In this document: positions 52,760-64,000 of the stretch, piece by piece
Layout: every line of letters starts with the position of its first letter
Position numbering within the stretch: the first letter of the stretch is position 1
Origin: Isoperla grammatica
Lineage: Eukaryota > Arthropoda > Insecta > Plecoptera > Perlodidae
Length of the DNA stretch: 64,000 nucleotides
Direction of reading: 5' to 3'
Assembly (NCBI GenBank): GCA_945910005.1
Contig: OX246744.1
Location: 44,884,965-44,948,964, forward strand
Notes under the pieces: model-generated
The model's input: only the letters and a program-made list of their open reading frames with translations
What the model was told of the DNA's origin: nothing
Databases searched by the model: none
Program-made: the position numbers and the translations under genes

Positions 52760-55700
52760 GTGTCTATCTATGAGGGTAGAGGGGCCGTGGTGCCGGTCCA
52801 CATGACAGCTAGTGGACTCTACGACGTGTATCGTGTAGAGACGGATCAATCAACGTGTGTATTTATTGCAGGTGTCTATCTATGAGGGTAGAGAGGCCGT
52901 GGTGCCGGTCCACATGACAGCTAGTGGACTCTACGACGTGTATCGTGTAGAGACGGATCAATCAACGTGTGTATTTATTGCAGGTGTCTATCTATGAGGG
53001 TAGAGGGGCTGGGGTGCCGGTCCACATGACAGCTAGTGGACTCTACGACGTGTATCGTGTAGAGACGGATCAATCAACGTGTGTATTTATTGCAGGTGTC
53101 TATCTATGAGGGTAGAGAGGCCATGGTGCCGGTCCACATGACAGCTAGTGGACTCTACGACGTGTATCGTGTAGAGACGGATCAATCAACGTGTGTATTT
53201 ATTGCAGGTGTCTATCTATGAGGGTAGAGGGGCCGTGGTGCCGGTCCACATGACAGCTAGTGGACTCTACGACGTGTATCGTGTAGAGACGGATCAATCA
53301 ACGTGTGTATTTATTGCAGGTGTCTATCTATGAGGGTAGAGGGGCCATGGTGCCGGTCCACATGACAGCTAGTGGACTCTACGACGTGTATCGTGTAGAG
53401 ACGGATCAATCAACGTGTGTATTTATTGCAGGTGTCTATCTATGAGGGTAGAGGGGCCGTGGTGCCGGTCCACATGACAGCTAGTGGACTCTACGACGTG
53501 TATCGTGTAGAGACGGATCAATCAACGTGTGTATTTATTGCAGGTGTCTATCTATGAGGGTAGAGGGGCCGTGGTGCCGGTCCACATGACAGCTAGTGGA
53601 CTCTACGACGTGTATCGTGTAGAGACGGATCAATCAACGTGTGTATTTATTGCAGGTGTCTATCTATGAGGGTAGAGGGGCTGGGGTGCCGGTCCACATG
53701 ACAGCTAGTGGACTCTACGACGTGTATCGTGTAGAGACGGATCAATCAACGTGTGTATTTATTGCAGGTGTCTATCTATGAGGGTAGAGGGGCCGTGGTG
53801 CCGGTCCACATGACAGCTAGTGGACTCTACGACGTGTATCGTGTAGAGACGGATCAATCAACGTGTGTATTTATTGCAGGTGTCTATCTATGAGGGTAGA
53901 GGGGCCGTGGTGCCGGTCCACATGACAGCTAGTGGACTCTACGACGTGTATCGTGTAGAGACGGATCAATCAACGTGTGTATTTATTGCAGGTGTCTATC
54001 TATGAGGGTAGAGGGGCCGTGGTGCCGGTCCACATGACAGCTAGTGGACTCTACGACGTGTATCGTGTAGAGACGGATCAATCAACGTGTGTATTTATTG
54101 CAGGTGTCTATCTATGAGGGTAGAGGGGCCGTGGTGCCGGTCCACATGACAGCTAGTGGACTCTACGACGTGTATCGTGTAGAGACGGATCAATCAACGT
54201 GTGTATTTATTGCAGGTGTCTATCTATGAGGGTAGAGGGGCTGTGGTGCCGGTCCACATGACAGCTAGTGGACTCTACGACGTGTATCGTGTAGAGACGG
54301 ATCAATCAACGTGTGTATTTATTGCAGGTGTCTATCTATGAGGGTAGAGGGGCTGTGGTGCCGGTCCACATGACAGCTAGTGGACTCTACGACGTGTATC
54401 GTGTAGAGACGGATCAATCAACGTGTGTATTTATTGCAGGTGTCTATCTATGAGGGTAGAGGGGCCGTGGTGCCGGTCCACATGACAGCTAGTGGACTCT
54501 ACGACGTGTATCGTGTAGAGACGGATCAATCAACGTGTGTATTTATTGCAGGTGTCTATCTATGAGGGTAGAGGGGCCGTGGTGCCGGTCCACATGACAG
54601 CTAGTGGACTCTACGACGTGTATCGTGTAGAGACGGATCAATCAACGTGTGTATTTATTGCAGGTGTCTATCTATGAGGGTAGAGGGGCCGTGGTGCCGG
54701 TCCACATGACAGCTAGTGGACTCTACGACGTGTATCGTGTAGAGACGGATCAATCAACGTGTGTATTTATTGCAGGTGTCTATCTATGAGGGTAGAGGGG
54801 CCGTGGTGCCGGTCCACATGACAGCTAGTGGACTCTACCACGTGTATCGTGTAGAGACGGATCAATCAACGTGTGTATTTATTGCAGGTGTCTATCTATG
54901 AGGGTAGAGGGGCCGTGGTGCCGGTCCACATGACAGCTAGTGGACTCTACGACGTGTATCGTGTAGAGACGGATCAATCAACGTGTGTATTTATTGCAGG
55001 TGTCTATCTATGAGGGTAGAGGGGCCGTGGTGCCGGTCCACATGACAGCTAGTGGACTCTACGACGTGTATCGTGTAGAGACGGATCAATCAACGTGTGT
55101 ATTTATTGCAGGTGTCTATCTATGAGGGTAGAGGGGCCGTGGTGCCGGTCCACATGACAGCTAGTGGACTCTACGACGTGTATCGTGTAGAGACGGATCA
55201 ATCAACGTGTGTATTTATTGCAGGTGTCTATCTATGAGGGTAGAGGGGCCGTGGTGCCGGTCCACATGACAGCTAGTGGACTCTACGACGTGTATCGTGT
55301 AGAGACGGATCAATCAACGTGTGTATTTATTGCAGGTGTCTATCTATGATGGTAAAGGGGCTGTGGTGCCGGTCCACATGACAGCTAGTGGACTCTACGA
55401 CGTGTATCGTGTAGAGACGGATCAATCAACGTGTGTATTTATTGCAGGTGTCTATCTATGAGGGTAGAGGGGCTGTGGTGCCGGTCCACATGACAGCTAG
55501 TGGACTCTACGACGTGTATCGTGTAGAGACGGATCAATCAACGTGTGTATTTATTGCAGGTGTCTATCTATGAGGGTAGAGGGGCCGTGGTGCCGGTCCA
55601 CATGACAGCTAGTGGACTCTACGACGTGTATCGTGTAGAGACGGATCAATCAACGTGTGTATTTATTGCAGGTGTCTATCTATGAGGGTAGAGGGGCCGT

Positions 55701-58700
55701 GGTACCGGTCCACATGACAGCTAGTGGACTCTACGACGTGTATCGTGTAGAGACGGATCAATCAACGTGTGTATTTATTGCAGGTGTCTATCTATGAGGG
55801 TAGAGGGGCCGTGGTGCCGGTCCACATGACAGCTAGTGGACTCTACGACGTGTATCGTGTAGAGACGGATCAATCAACGTGTGTATTTATTGCAGGTGTC
55901 TATCTATGAGGGTAGAGGGGCCGTGGTACCGGTCCACATGACAGCTAGTGGACTCTACGACGTGTATCGTGTAGAGACGGATCAATCAACGTGTGTATTT
56001 ATTGCAGGTGTCTATCTATGAGGGTAGAGGGGCCGTGGTGCCGGTCCACATGACAGCTAGTGGACTCTACGACGTGTATCGTGTAGAGACGGATCAATCA
56101 ACGTGTGTATTTATTGCAGGTGTCTATCTATGAGGGTAGAGGGGCCGTGGTGCCGGTCCACATGACAGCTAGTGGACTCTACGACGTGTATCGTGTAGAG
56201 ACGGATCAATCAACGTGTGTATGTATTGCAGGTGTCTATCTATGAGGGTAGAGGGGCCGTGGTGCCGGTCCACATGACAGCTAGTGGACTCTACGACGTG
56301 TATCGTGTAGAGACGGATCAATCAACGTGTGTATTTATTGCAGGTGTCTATCTATGAGGGTAGAGGGGCCGTGGTGCCGGTCCACATGACAGCTAGTGGA
56401 CTCTACGACGTGTATCGTGTAGAGACGGATCAATCAACGTGTGTATTTATTGCAGGTGTCTATCTATGAGGGTAGAGGGGCCGTGGTGCCGGTCCACATG
56501 ACAGCTAGTGGACTCTACGACGTGTATCGTGTAGAGACGGATCAATCAACGTGTGTATTTATTGCAGGTGTCTATCTATGAGGGTAGAGGGGCTGTGGTG
56601 CCGGTCCACATGACAGCTAGTGGACTCTACGACGTGTATCGTGTAGAGACGGATCAATCAACGTGTGTATTTATTGCAGGTGTCTATCTATGAGGGTAGA
56701 GGGGCCGTGGTGCCGGTCCACATGACAGCTAGTGGACTCTACGACGTGTATCGTGTAGAGACGGATCAATCAACGTGTGTATTTATTGCAGGTGTCTATC
56801 TATGAGGGTAGAGGGGCTGTGGTGCCGGTCCACATGACAGCTAGTGGACTCTACGACGTGTATCGTGTAGAGACGGATCAATCAACGTGTGTATTTATTG
56901 CAGGTGTCTATCTATGAGGGTAGAGGGGCCGTGGTGCCGGTCCACATGACAGCTAGTGGACTCTACGACGTGTATCGTGTAGAGACGGATCAATCAACGT
57001 GTGTATTTATTGCAGGTGTCTATCTATGAGGGTAGAGGGGCTGTGGTGCCGGTCCACATGACAGCTAGTGGACTCTACGACGTGTATCGTGTAGAGACGG
57101 ATCAATCAACGTGTGTATTTATTGCAGGTGTCTATCTATGAGGGTAGAGGGGCCGTGGTACCGGTCCACATGACAGCTAGTGGACTCTACGACGTGTATC
57201 GTGTAGAGACGGATCAATCAACGTGTGTATTTATTGCAGGTGTCTATCTATGAGGGTAGAGGGGCTGTGGTGCCGGTCCACATGACAGCTAGTGGACTCT
57301 ACGACGTGTATCGTGTAGAGACGGATCAATCAACGTGTGTATTTATTGCAGGTGTCTATCTATGAGGGTAGAGGGGCCGTGGTGCCGGTCCACATGACAG
57401 CTAGTGGACTCTACGACGTGTATCGTGTAGAGACGGATCAATCAACGTGTGTATTTATTGCAGGTGTCTATCTATGAGGGTAGAGGGGCCGTGGTGCCGG
57501 TCCACATGACAGCTAGTGGACTCTACGACGTGTATCGTGTAGAGACGGATCAATCAACGTGTGTATTTATTGCAGGTGTCTATCTATGAGGGTAGAGGGG
57601 CCGTGGTGCCGGTCCACATGACAGCTAGTGGACTCTACGACGTGTATCGTGTAGAGACGGATCAATCAACGTGTGTATTTATTGCAGGTGTCTATCTATG
57701 AGGGTAGAGAGGCCGTGGTGCCGGTCCACATGACAGCTAGTGGACTCTACGACGTGTATCGTGTAGAGACGGATCAATCAACGTGTGTATTTATTGCAGG
57801 TGTCTATCTATGAGGGTAGAGGGGCCGTGGTGCCGGTCCACATGACAGCTAGTGGACTCTACGACGTGTATCGTGTAGAGACGGATCAATCAACGTGTGT
57901 ATTTATTGCAGGTGTCTATCTATGAGGGTAGAGGGGCCGTGGTGCCGGTCCACATGACAGCTAGTGGACTCTACGACGTGTATCGTGTAGAGACGGATCA
58001 ATCAACGTGTGTATTTATTGCAGGTGTCTATCTATGAGGGTAGAGGGGCCGTGGTGCCGGTCCACATGACAGCTAGTGGACTCTACGACGTGTATCGTGT
58101 AGAGACGGATCAATCAACGTGTGTATTTATTGCAGGTGTCTATCTATGAGGGTAGAGGGGCCGTGGTGTCGGTCCACATGACAGCTAGTGGACTCTACGA
58201 CGTGTATCGTGTAGAGACGGATCAATCAACGTGTGTATTTATTGCAGGTGTCTATCTATGAGGGTAGAGGGGCCGTGGTGCCGGTCCACATGACAGCTAG
58301 TGGACTCTACGACGTGTATCGTGTAGAGACGGATCAATCAACGTGTGTATTTATTGCAGGTGTCTATCTATGAGGGTAGAGGGGCCGTGGTGCCGGTCCA
58401 CATGACAGCTAGTGGACTCTACGACGTGTATCGTGTAGAGACGGATCAATCAACGTGTGTATTTATTGCAGGTGTCTATCTATGAGGGTAGAGGGGCCGT
58501 GGTGTCGGTCCACATGACAGCTAGTGGACTCTACGACGTGTATCGTGTAGAGACGGATCAATCAACGTGTGTATTTATTGCAGGTGTCTATCTATGAGGG
58601 TAGAGGGGCCGTGGTGCCGGTCCACATGACAGCTAGTGGACTCTACGACGTGTATCGTGTAGAGACGGATCAATCAACGTGTGTATTTATTGCAGGTGTC

Positions 58701-61700
58701 TATCTATGAGGGTAGAGGGGCTGGGGTGCCGGTCCACATGACAGCTAGTGGACTCTACGACGTGTATCGCGTAGAGACGGATCAATCAACGTGTGTATTT
58801 ATTGCAGGTGTCTATCTATGAGGGTAGAGGGGCCGTGGTGCCGGTCCACATGACAGCTAGTGGACTCTACGACGTGTATCGTGTAGAGACGGATCAATCA
58901 ACGTGTGTATTTATTGCAGGTGTCTATCTATGAGGGTAGAGGGGCCGTGGTGCCGGTCCACATGACAGCTAGTGGACTCTACGACGTGTATCGTGTAGAG
59001 ACGGATCAATCAACGTGTGTATTTATTGCAGGTGTCTATCTATGAGGGTAGAGGGGCCGTGGTGTCGGTCCACATGACAGCTAGTGGACTCTACGACGTG
59101 TATCGTGTAGAGACGGATCAATCAACGTGTGTATTTATTGCAGGTGTCTATCTATGAGGGTAGAGGGGCGGTGATGCCGGTCCACTTGACAGCTAGTGGA
59201 CTCTACGACGTGTATCGTGTAGAGACGGATCAATCAACGTGTGTATTTATTGCAGGTGTCTATCTATGAGGGTAGAGGGGCCGTGGTGCCGGTCCACATG
59301 ACAGCTAGTGGACTCTACGACGTGTATCGTGTAGAGACGGATCAATCAACGTGTGTATTTATTGCAGGTGTCTATCTATGAGGGTAGAGGGGCCGTGGTG
59401 CCGGTCCACATGACAGCTAGTGGACTCTACGACGTGTATCGTGTAGAGACGGATCAATCAACGTGTGTATTTATTGCAGGTGTCTATCTATGAGGGTAGA
59501 GGGGCCGTGGTGCCGGTCCACATGACAGCTAGTGGACTCTACGACGTGTATCGTGTAGAGACGGATCAATCAACGTGTGTATTTATTGCAGGTGTCTATC
59601 TATGAGGGTAGAGGGGCCGTGGTGCCGGTCCACATGACAGCTAGTGGACTCTACGACGTGTATCGTGTAGAGACGGATCAATCAACGTGTGTATTTATTG
59701 CAGGTGTCTATCTATGAGGGTAGAGGGGCCGTGGTGCCGGTCCACATGACAGCTAGTGGACTCTACGACGTGTATCGTGTAGAGACGGATCAATCAACGT
59801 GTGTATTTATTGCAGGTGTCTATCTATGAGGGTAGAGGGGCCGTGGTGCCGGTCCACATGACAGCTAGTGGACTCTACGACGTGTATCGTGTAGAGACGG
59901 ATCAATCAACGTGTGTATTTATTGCAGGTGTCTATCTATGAGGGTAGAGGGGCTGTGGTGCCGGTCCACATGACAGCTAGTGGACTCTACGACGTGTATC
60001 GTGTAGAGACGGATCAATCAACGTGTGTATTTATTGCAGGTGTCTATCTATGAGGGTAGAGGGGCCGTGGTGCCGGTCCACATGACAGCTAGTGGACTCT
60101 ACGACGTGTATCGTGTAGAGACGGATCAATCAACGTGTGTATTTATTGCAGGTGTCTATCTATGAGGGTAGAGGGGCTGTGGTGCCGGTCCACATGACAG
60201 CTAGTGGACTCTACGACGTGTATCGTGTAGAGACGGATCAATCAACGTGTGTATTTATTGCAGGTGTCTATCTATGAGGGTAGAGGGGCCGTGGTGCCGG
60301 TCCACATGACAGCTAGTGGACTCTACGACGTGTATCGTGTAGAGACGGATCAATCAACGTGTGTATTTATTGCAGGTGTCTATCTATGAGGGTAGAGGGT
60401 CCGTGGTGCCGGTCCACATGACAGCTAGTGGACTCTACGACGTGTATCGTGTAGAGACGGATCAATCAACGTGTGTATTTATTGCAGGTGTCTATCTATG
60501 AGGGTAGAGGGGCCGTGGTGCCGGTCCACATGACAGCTAGTGGACTCTACGACGTGTATCGTGTAGAGACGGATCAATCAACGTGTGTATTTATTGCAGG
60601 TGTCTATCTATGAGGGTAGAGGGGCCGTGGTGCCGGTCCACATGACCGCTAGTGGACTCTACGACGTGTATCGTGTAGAGACGGATCAATCAACGTGTGT
60701 ATTTATTGCAGGTGTCTATCTATGAGGGTAGAGGGGCCGTGGTGCCGGTCCACATGACAGCTAGTGGACTCTACGACGTGTATCGTGTAGAGACGGATCA
60801 ATCAACGTGTGTATTTATTGCAGGTGTCTATCTATGAGGGTAGAGGGGCCGTGGTGCCGGTCCACATGACAGCTAGTGGACTCTACGACGTGTATCGTGT
60901 AGAGACGGATCAATCAACGTGTGTATTTATTGCAGGTGTCTATCTATGAGGGTAGAGGGGCTGTGGTGCCGGTCCACATGACAGCTAGTGGACTCTACGA
61001 CGTGTATCGTGTAGAGACGGATCAATCAACGTGTGTATTTATTGCAGGTGTCTATCTATGAGGGTAGAGAGGCTGTGGTGCCGGTCCACATGACAGCTAG
61101 TGGACTCTACGACGTGTATCGTGTAGAGACGGATCAATCAACGTGTGTATTTATTGCAGGTGTCTATCTATGAGGGTAGAGGAGCCGTGGTGCCGGTCCA
61201 CATGACAGCTAGTGGACTCTACGACGTGTATCGTGTAGAGACGGATCAATCAACGTGTGTATTTATTGCAGGTGTCTATCTATGAGGGTAGAGGGGCCGT
61301 GGTGCCGGTCCACATGACAGCTAGTGGACTCTACGACGTGTATCGTGTAGAGACGGATCAATCAACGTGTGTATTTATTGCAGGTGTCTATCTATGAGGG
61401 TAGAGGGGCCGTGGTGCCGGTCCACATGACAGCTAGTGGACTCTACGACGTGTATCGTGTAGAGACGGATCAATCAACGTGTGTATTTATTGCAGGTGTC
61501 TATCTATGAGGGTAGAGGGGCCGTGGTGCCGGTCCACATGACAGCTAGTGGACTCTACGACGTGTATCGTGTAGAGACGGATCAATCAACGTGTGTATTT
61601 ATTGCAGGTGTCTATCTATGAGGGTAGAGGGGCCGTGGTGCCGGTCCACATGACAGCTAGTGGACTCTACGACGTGTATCGTGTAGAGACGGATCAATCA

Positions 61701-64000
61701 ACGTGTGTATTTATTGCAGGTGTCTATCTATGAGGGTAGAGGGGCTGTGGTGCCGGTCCACATGACAGCTAGTGGACTCTTCGACGTGTATCGTGTAGAG
61801 ACGGATCAATCAACGTGTGTATTTATTGCAGGTGTCTATCTATGAGGGTAGAGGGGCCGTGGTGCCGGTCCACATGACAGCTAGTGGACTCTACGACGTG
61901 TATCGTGTAGAGACGGATCAATCAACGTGTGTATTTATTGCAGGTGTCTATCTATGAGGGTAGAGGGGCCGTGGTGCCGGTCCACATGACAGCTAGTGGA
62001 CTCTACGACGTGTATCGTGTAGAGACGGATCAATCAACGTGTGTATTTATTGCAGGTGTCTATCTATGAGGGTAGAGGGGCCGTGGTGCCGGTCCACATG
62101 ACAGCTAGTGGACTCTACGACGTGTATCGTGTAAAGACGGATCAATCAACGTGTGTATTTATTGCAGGTGTCTATCTATGAGGGTAGAGAGGCCGTGGTG
62201 CCGGTCCACATGACAGCTAGTGGACTCTACGACGTGTATCGTGTAGAGACGGATCAATCAACGTGTGTATTTATTGCAGGTGTCTATCTATGAGGGTAGA
62301 GAGGCCGTGGTGCCGGTCCACATGACAGCTAGTGGACTCTACCACGTGTATCGTGTAGAGACGGATCAATCAACGTGTGTATTTATTGCAGGTGTCTATC
62401 TATGAGGGTAGAGGGGCCGTGGTGCCGGTCCACATGACAGCTAGTGGACTCTACGACGTGTATCGTGTAGAGACGGATCAATCAACGTGTGTATTTATTG
62501 CAGGTGTCTATCTATGAGGGTAGAGAGGCCGTGGTGCCGGTCCACATGACAGCTAGTGGACTCTACGACGTGTATCGTGTAGAGACGGATCAATCAACGT
62601 GTGTATTTATTGCAGGTGTCTATCTATGAGGGTAGAGGGGCTGTGGTGCCGGTCCACATGACAGCTAGTGGACTCTACGACGTGTGTCGTGTAGAGACGG
62701 ATCAATCAACGTGTGTATTTATTGCAGGTGTCTATCTATGAGGGTAGAGGGGCCGTGGTGCCGGTCCACATGACAGCTAGTGGACTCTACGACGTGTATC
62801 GTGTAGAGACGGATCAATCAACGTGTGTATTTATTGCAGGTGTCTATCTATGAGGGTAGAGGGGCCGTGGTGCCGGTCCACATGACAGCTAGTGGACTCT
62901 ACGACGTGTATCGTGTAGACACGGATCAATCAACGTGTGTATTTATTGCAGGTGTCTATCTATGAGGGTAGAGGGGCCGTGGTGCCGGTCCACATGACAG
63001 CTAGTGGACTCTACGACGTGTATCGTGTAGAGACGGATCAATCAACGTGTGTATTTATTGCAGGTGTCTATCTATGAGGGTAGAGGGGCTGTGGTGCCGG
63101 TCCACATGACAGCTAGTGGACTCTACGACGTGTATCGTGTAGAGACGGATCAATCAACGTGTGTATTTATTGCAGGTGTCTATCTATGAGGGTAGAGGGG
63201 CCGTGGTGCCGGTCCACATGACAGCTAGTGGACTCTACGACGTGTATCGTGTAGAGACGGATCAATCAACGTGTGTATTTATTGCAGGTGTCTATCTATG
63301 AGGGTAGAGAGGCCGTGGTGCCGGTCCACATGACAGCTAGTGGACTCTACGACGTGTATCGTGTAGAGACGGATCAATCAACGTGTGTATTTATTGCAGG
63401 TGTCTATCTATGAGGGTAGAGAGGCCGTGGTGCCGGTCCACATGACAGCTAGTGGACTCTACGACGTGTATCGTGTAGAGACGGATCAATCAACGTGTGT
63501 ATTTATTGCAGGTGTCTATCTATGAGGGTAGAGGGGCCGTGGTGCCGGTCCACATGACAGCTAGTGGACTCTACGACGTGTATCGTGTAGTGACGGATCA
63601 ATCAACGTGTGTATTTATTGCAGGTGTCTATCTATGAGGGTAGAGGGGCCGTGGTGCCGGTCCACATGACAGCTAGTGGACTCTACGACGTGTATCGTGT
63701 AGAGACGGATCAATCAACGTGTGTATTTATTGCAGGTGTCTATCTATGAGGGTAGAGGGGCCGTGGTGCCGGTCCACATGACAGCTAGTGGACTCTACGA
63801 CGTGTATCGTGTAGAGACGGATCAATCAACGTGTGTATTTATTGCAGGTGTCTATCTATGAGGGTAGAGGGGCCGTGGTGCCGGTCCACATGACAGCTAG
63901 TGGACTCTACGACGTGTATCGTGTAGAGACGGATCAATCAACGTGTGTATTTATTGCAGGTGTCTATCTATGAGGGTAGAGGAGCCGTGGTGCCGGTCCA
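52648..64000 (+). repeat. BBS1: 112-bp tandem array of BBS1 exon 6 with its acceptor, more than 101 units
   Basis: GTGTCT unit starts fall at 52648, 52760, 52872 and 52984, and the last is at 63960. That is exactly 101 periods of 112 bp with no net indel over 11.3 kb. Each unit is TTTATTGCAG|GTGTCTATCTATGAGGG ... CACATGACAGCTAGTGGA ... GAGACGGATCAATCAACG. Units differ only by rare substitutions, mainly in a short window (GGGGCCGTGG, GGGGCTGTGG, GAGGCCGTGG, GGGGCTGGGG) plus scattered singletons. The period is 37 codons plus one base, so read-through always reaches TGA. No credible donor is present in the unit. The array continues beyond the right edge. Confidence 0.98.

Noticed and set aside
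52486..52773. Frame rich in F, I and Y resembling a membrane protein
   Set aside because: It is the (TTTA)n tail of the family B repeat fused to BBS1 exon 6.
52648..64000. CRISPR-like regular array
   Set aside because: There are no unique spacers; the whole 112-bp unit repeats, it encodes BBS1 exon sequence, and the genome is eukaryotic.

Overview
The window is animal nuclear DNA: AT-rich, intron-bearing and crowded with mobile elements. An intact BEL/Pao retrotransposon, tRNA-derived SINEs, hAT-like and other inverted-repeat elements and a copia gag relic suggest an invertebrate, probably an arthropod (a hemipteran-like insect is a weak guess). Two host genes can be supported. One is the 5' part of BBS1 (BBSome subunit, ciliary trafficking) on the + strand from about 47.6 kb to the right edge. 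The other is the last coding exon of an unrecognised gene at 7.1-7.3 kb.

Layout: 1-2.55 kb is AT-rich sequence with no recognised gene. 2.56-7.19 kb is an array of a 164-bp unit ending in the unknown terminal exon, followed by an inverted-repeat element. 8.0 kb holds a SINE. 10.23-16.75 kb is a complete BEL/Pao element with near-identical LTRs and a 5-bp target duplication. 16.9-24 kb is a patchwork of inverted-repeat elements, a hAT-like pair and microsatellites, ending in a 200-N assembly gap. 24.96-26.76 kb is a GC-rich 63-bp minisatellite. 27.7-43 kb is mostly SINEs, MITEs and anonymous DNA. 43.8-46.5 kb is a tandem segmental duplication carrying broken copia-type gag. 47.66-64 kb is BBS1.

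Two patterns stand out. First, every BBS1 exon boundary region except those of exon 3 has been tandemly duplicated together with its splice site: 139 bp x5 at exon 2, 94 bp x2 at exon 4, 42 bp x2 at exon 5 and 112 bp x more than 101 at exon 6. The unknown gene shows the same with 164 bp x about 27. In each case reading on from an outer copy meets a stop codon, so normal product requires the innermost site. Second, the 8-mer TAGGCCTA is strongly over-represented. Comparing duplicated segments inside the window shows that it arises by insertion of GGCCTA at a TA (TA becomes TAGGCCTA), with length variants TAGCCTA, TAGACCTA and TAGGGCCTA. This is what excision scars of a Tc1/mariner-like element with GG...CC ends would look like.

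Numbering of BBS1 exons here is by comparison with vertebrate BBS1 recalled from memory. Exon 1 was not found. All family names come from motif recognition, not from a database search.
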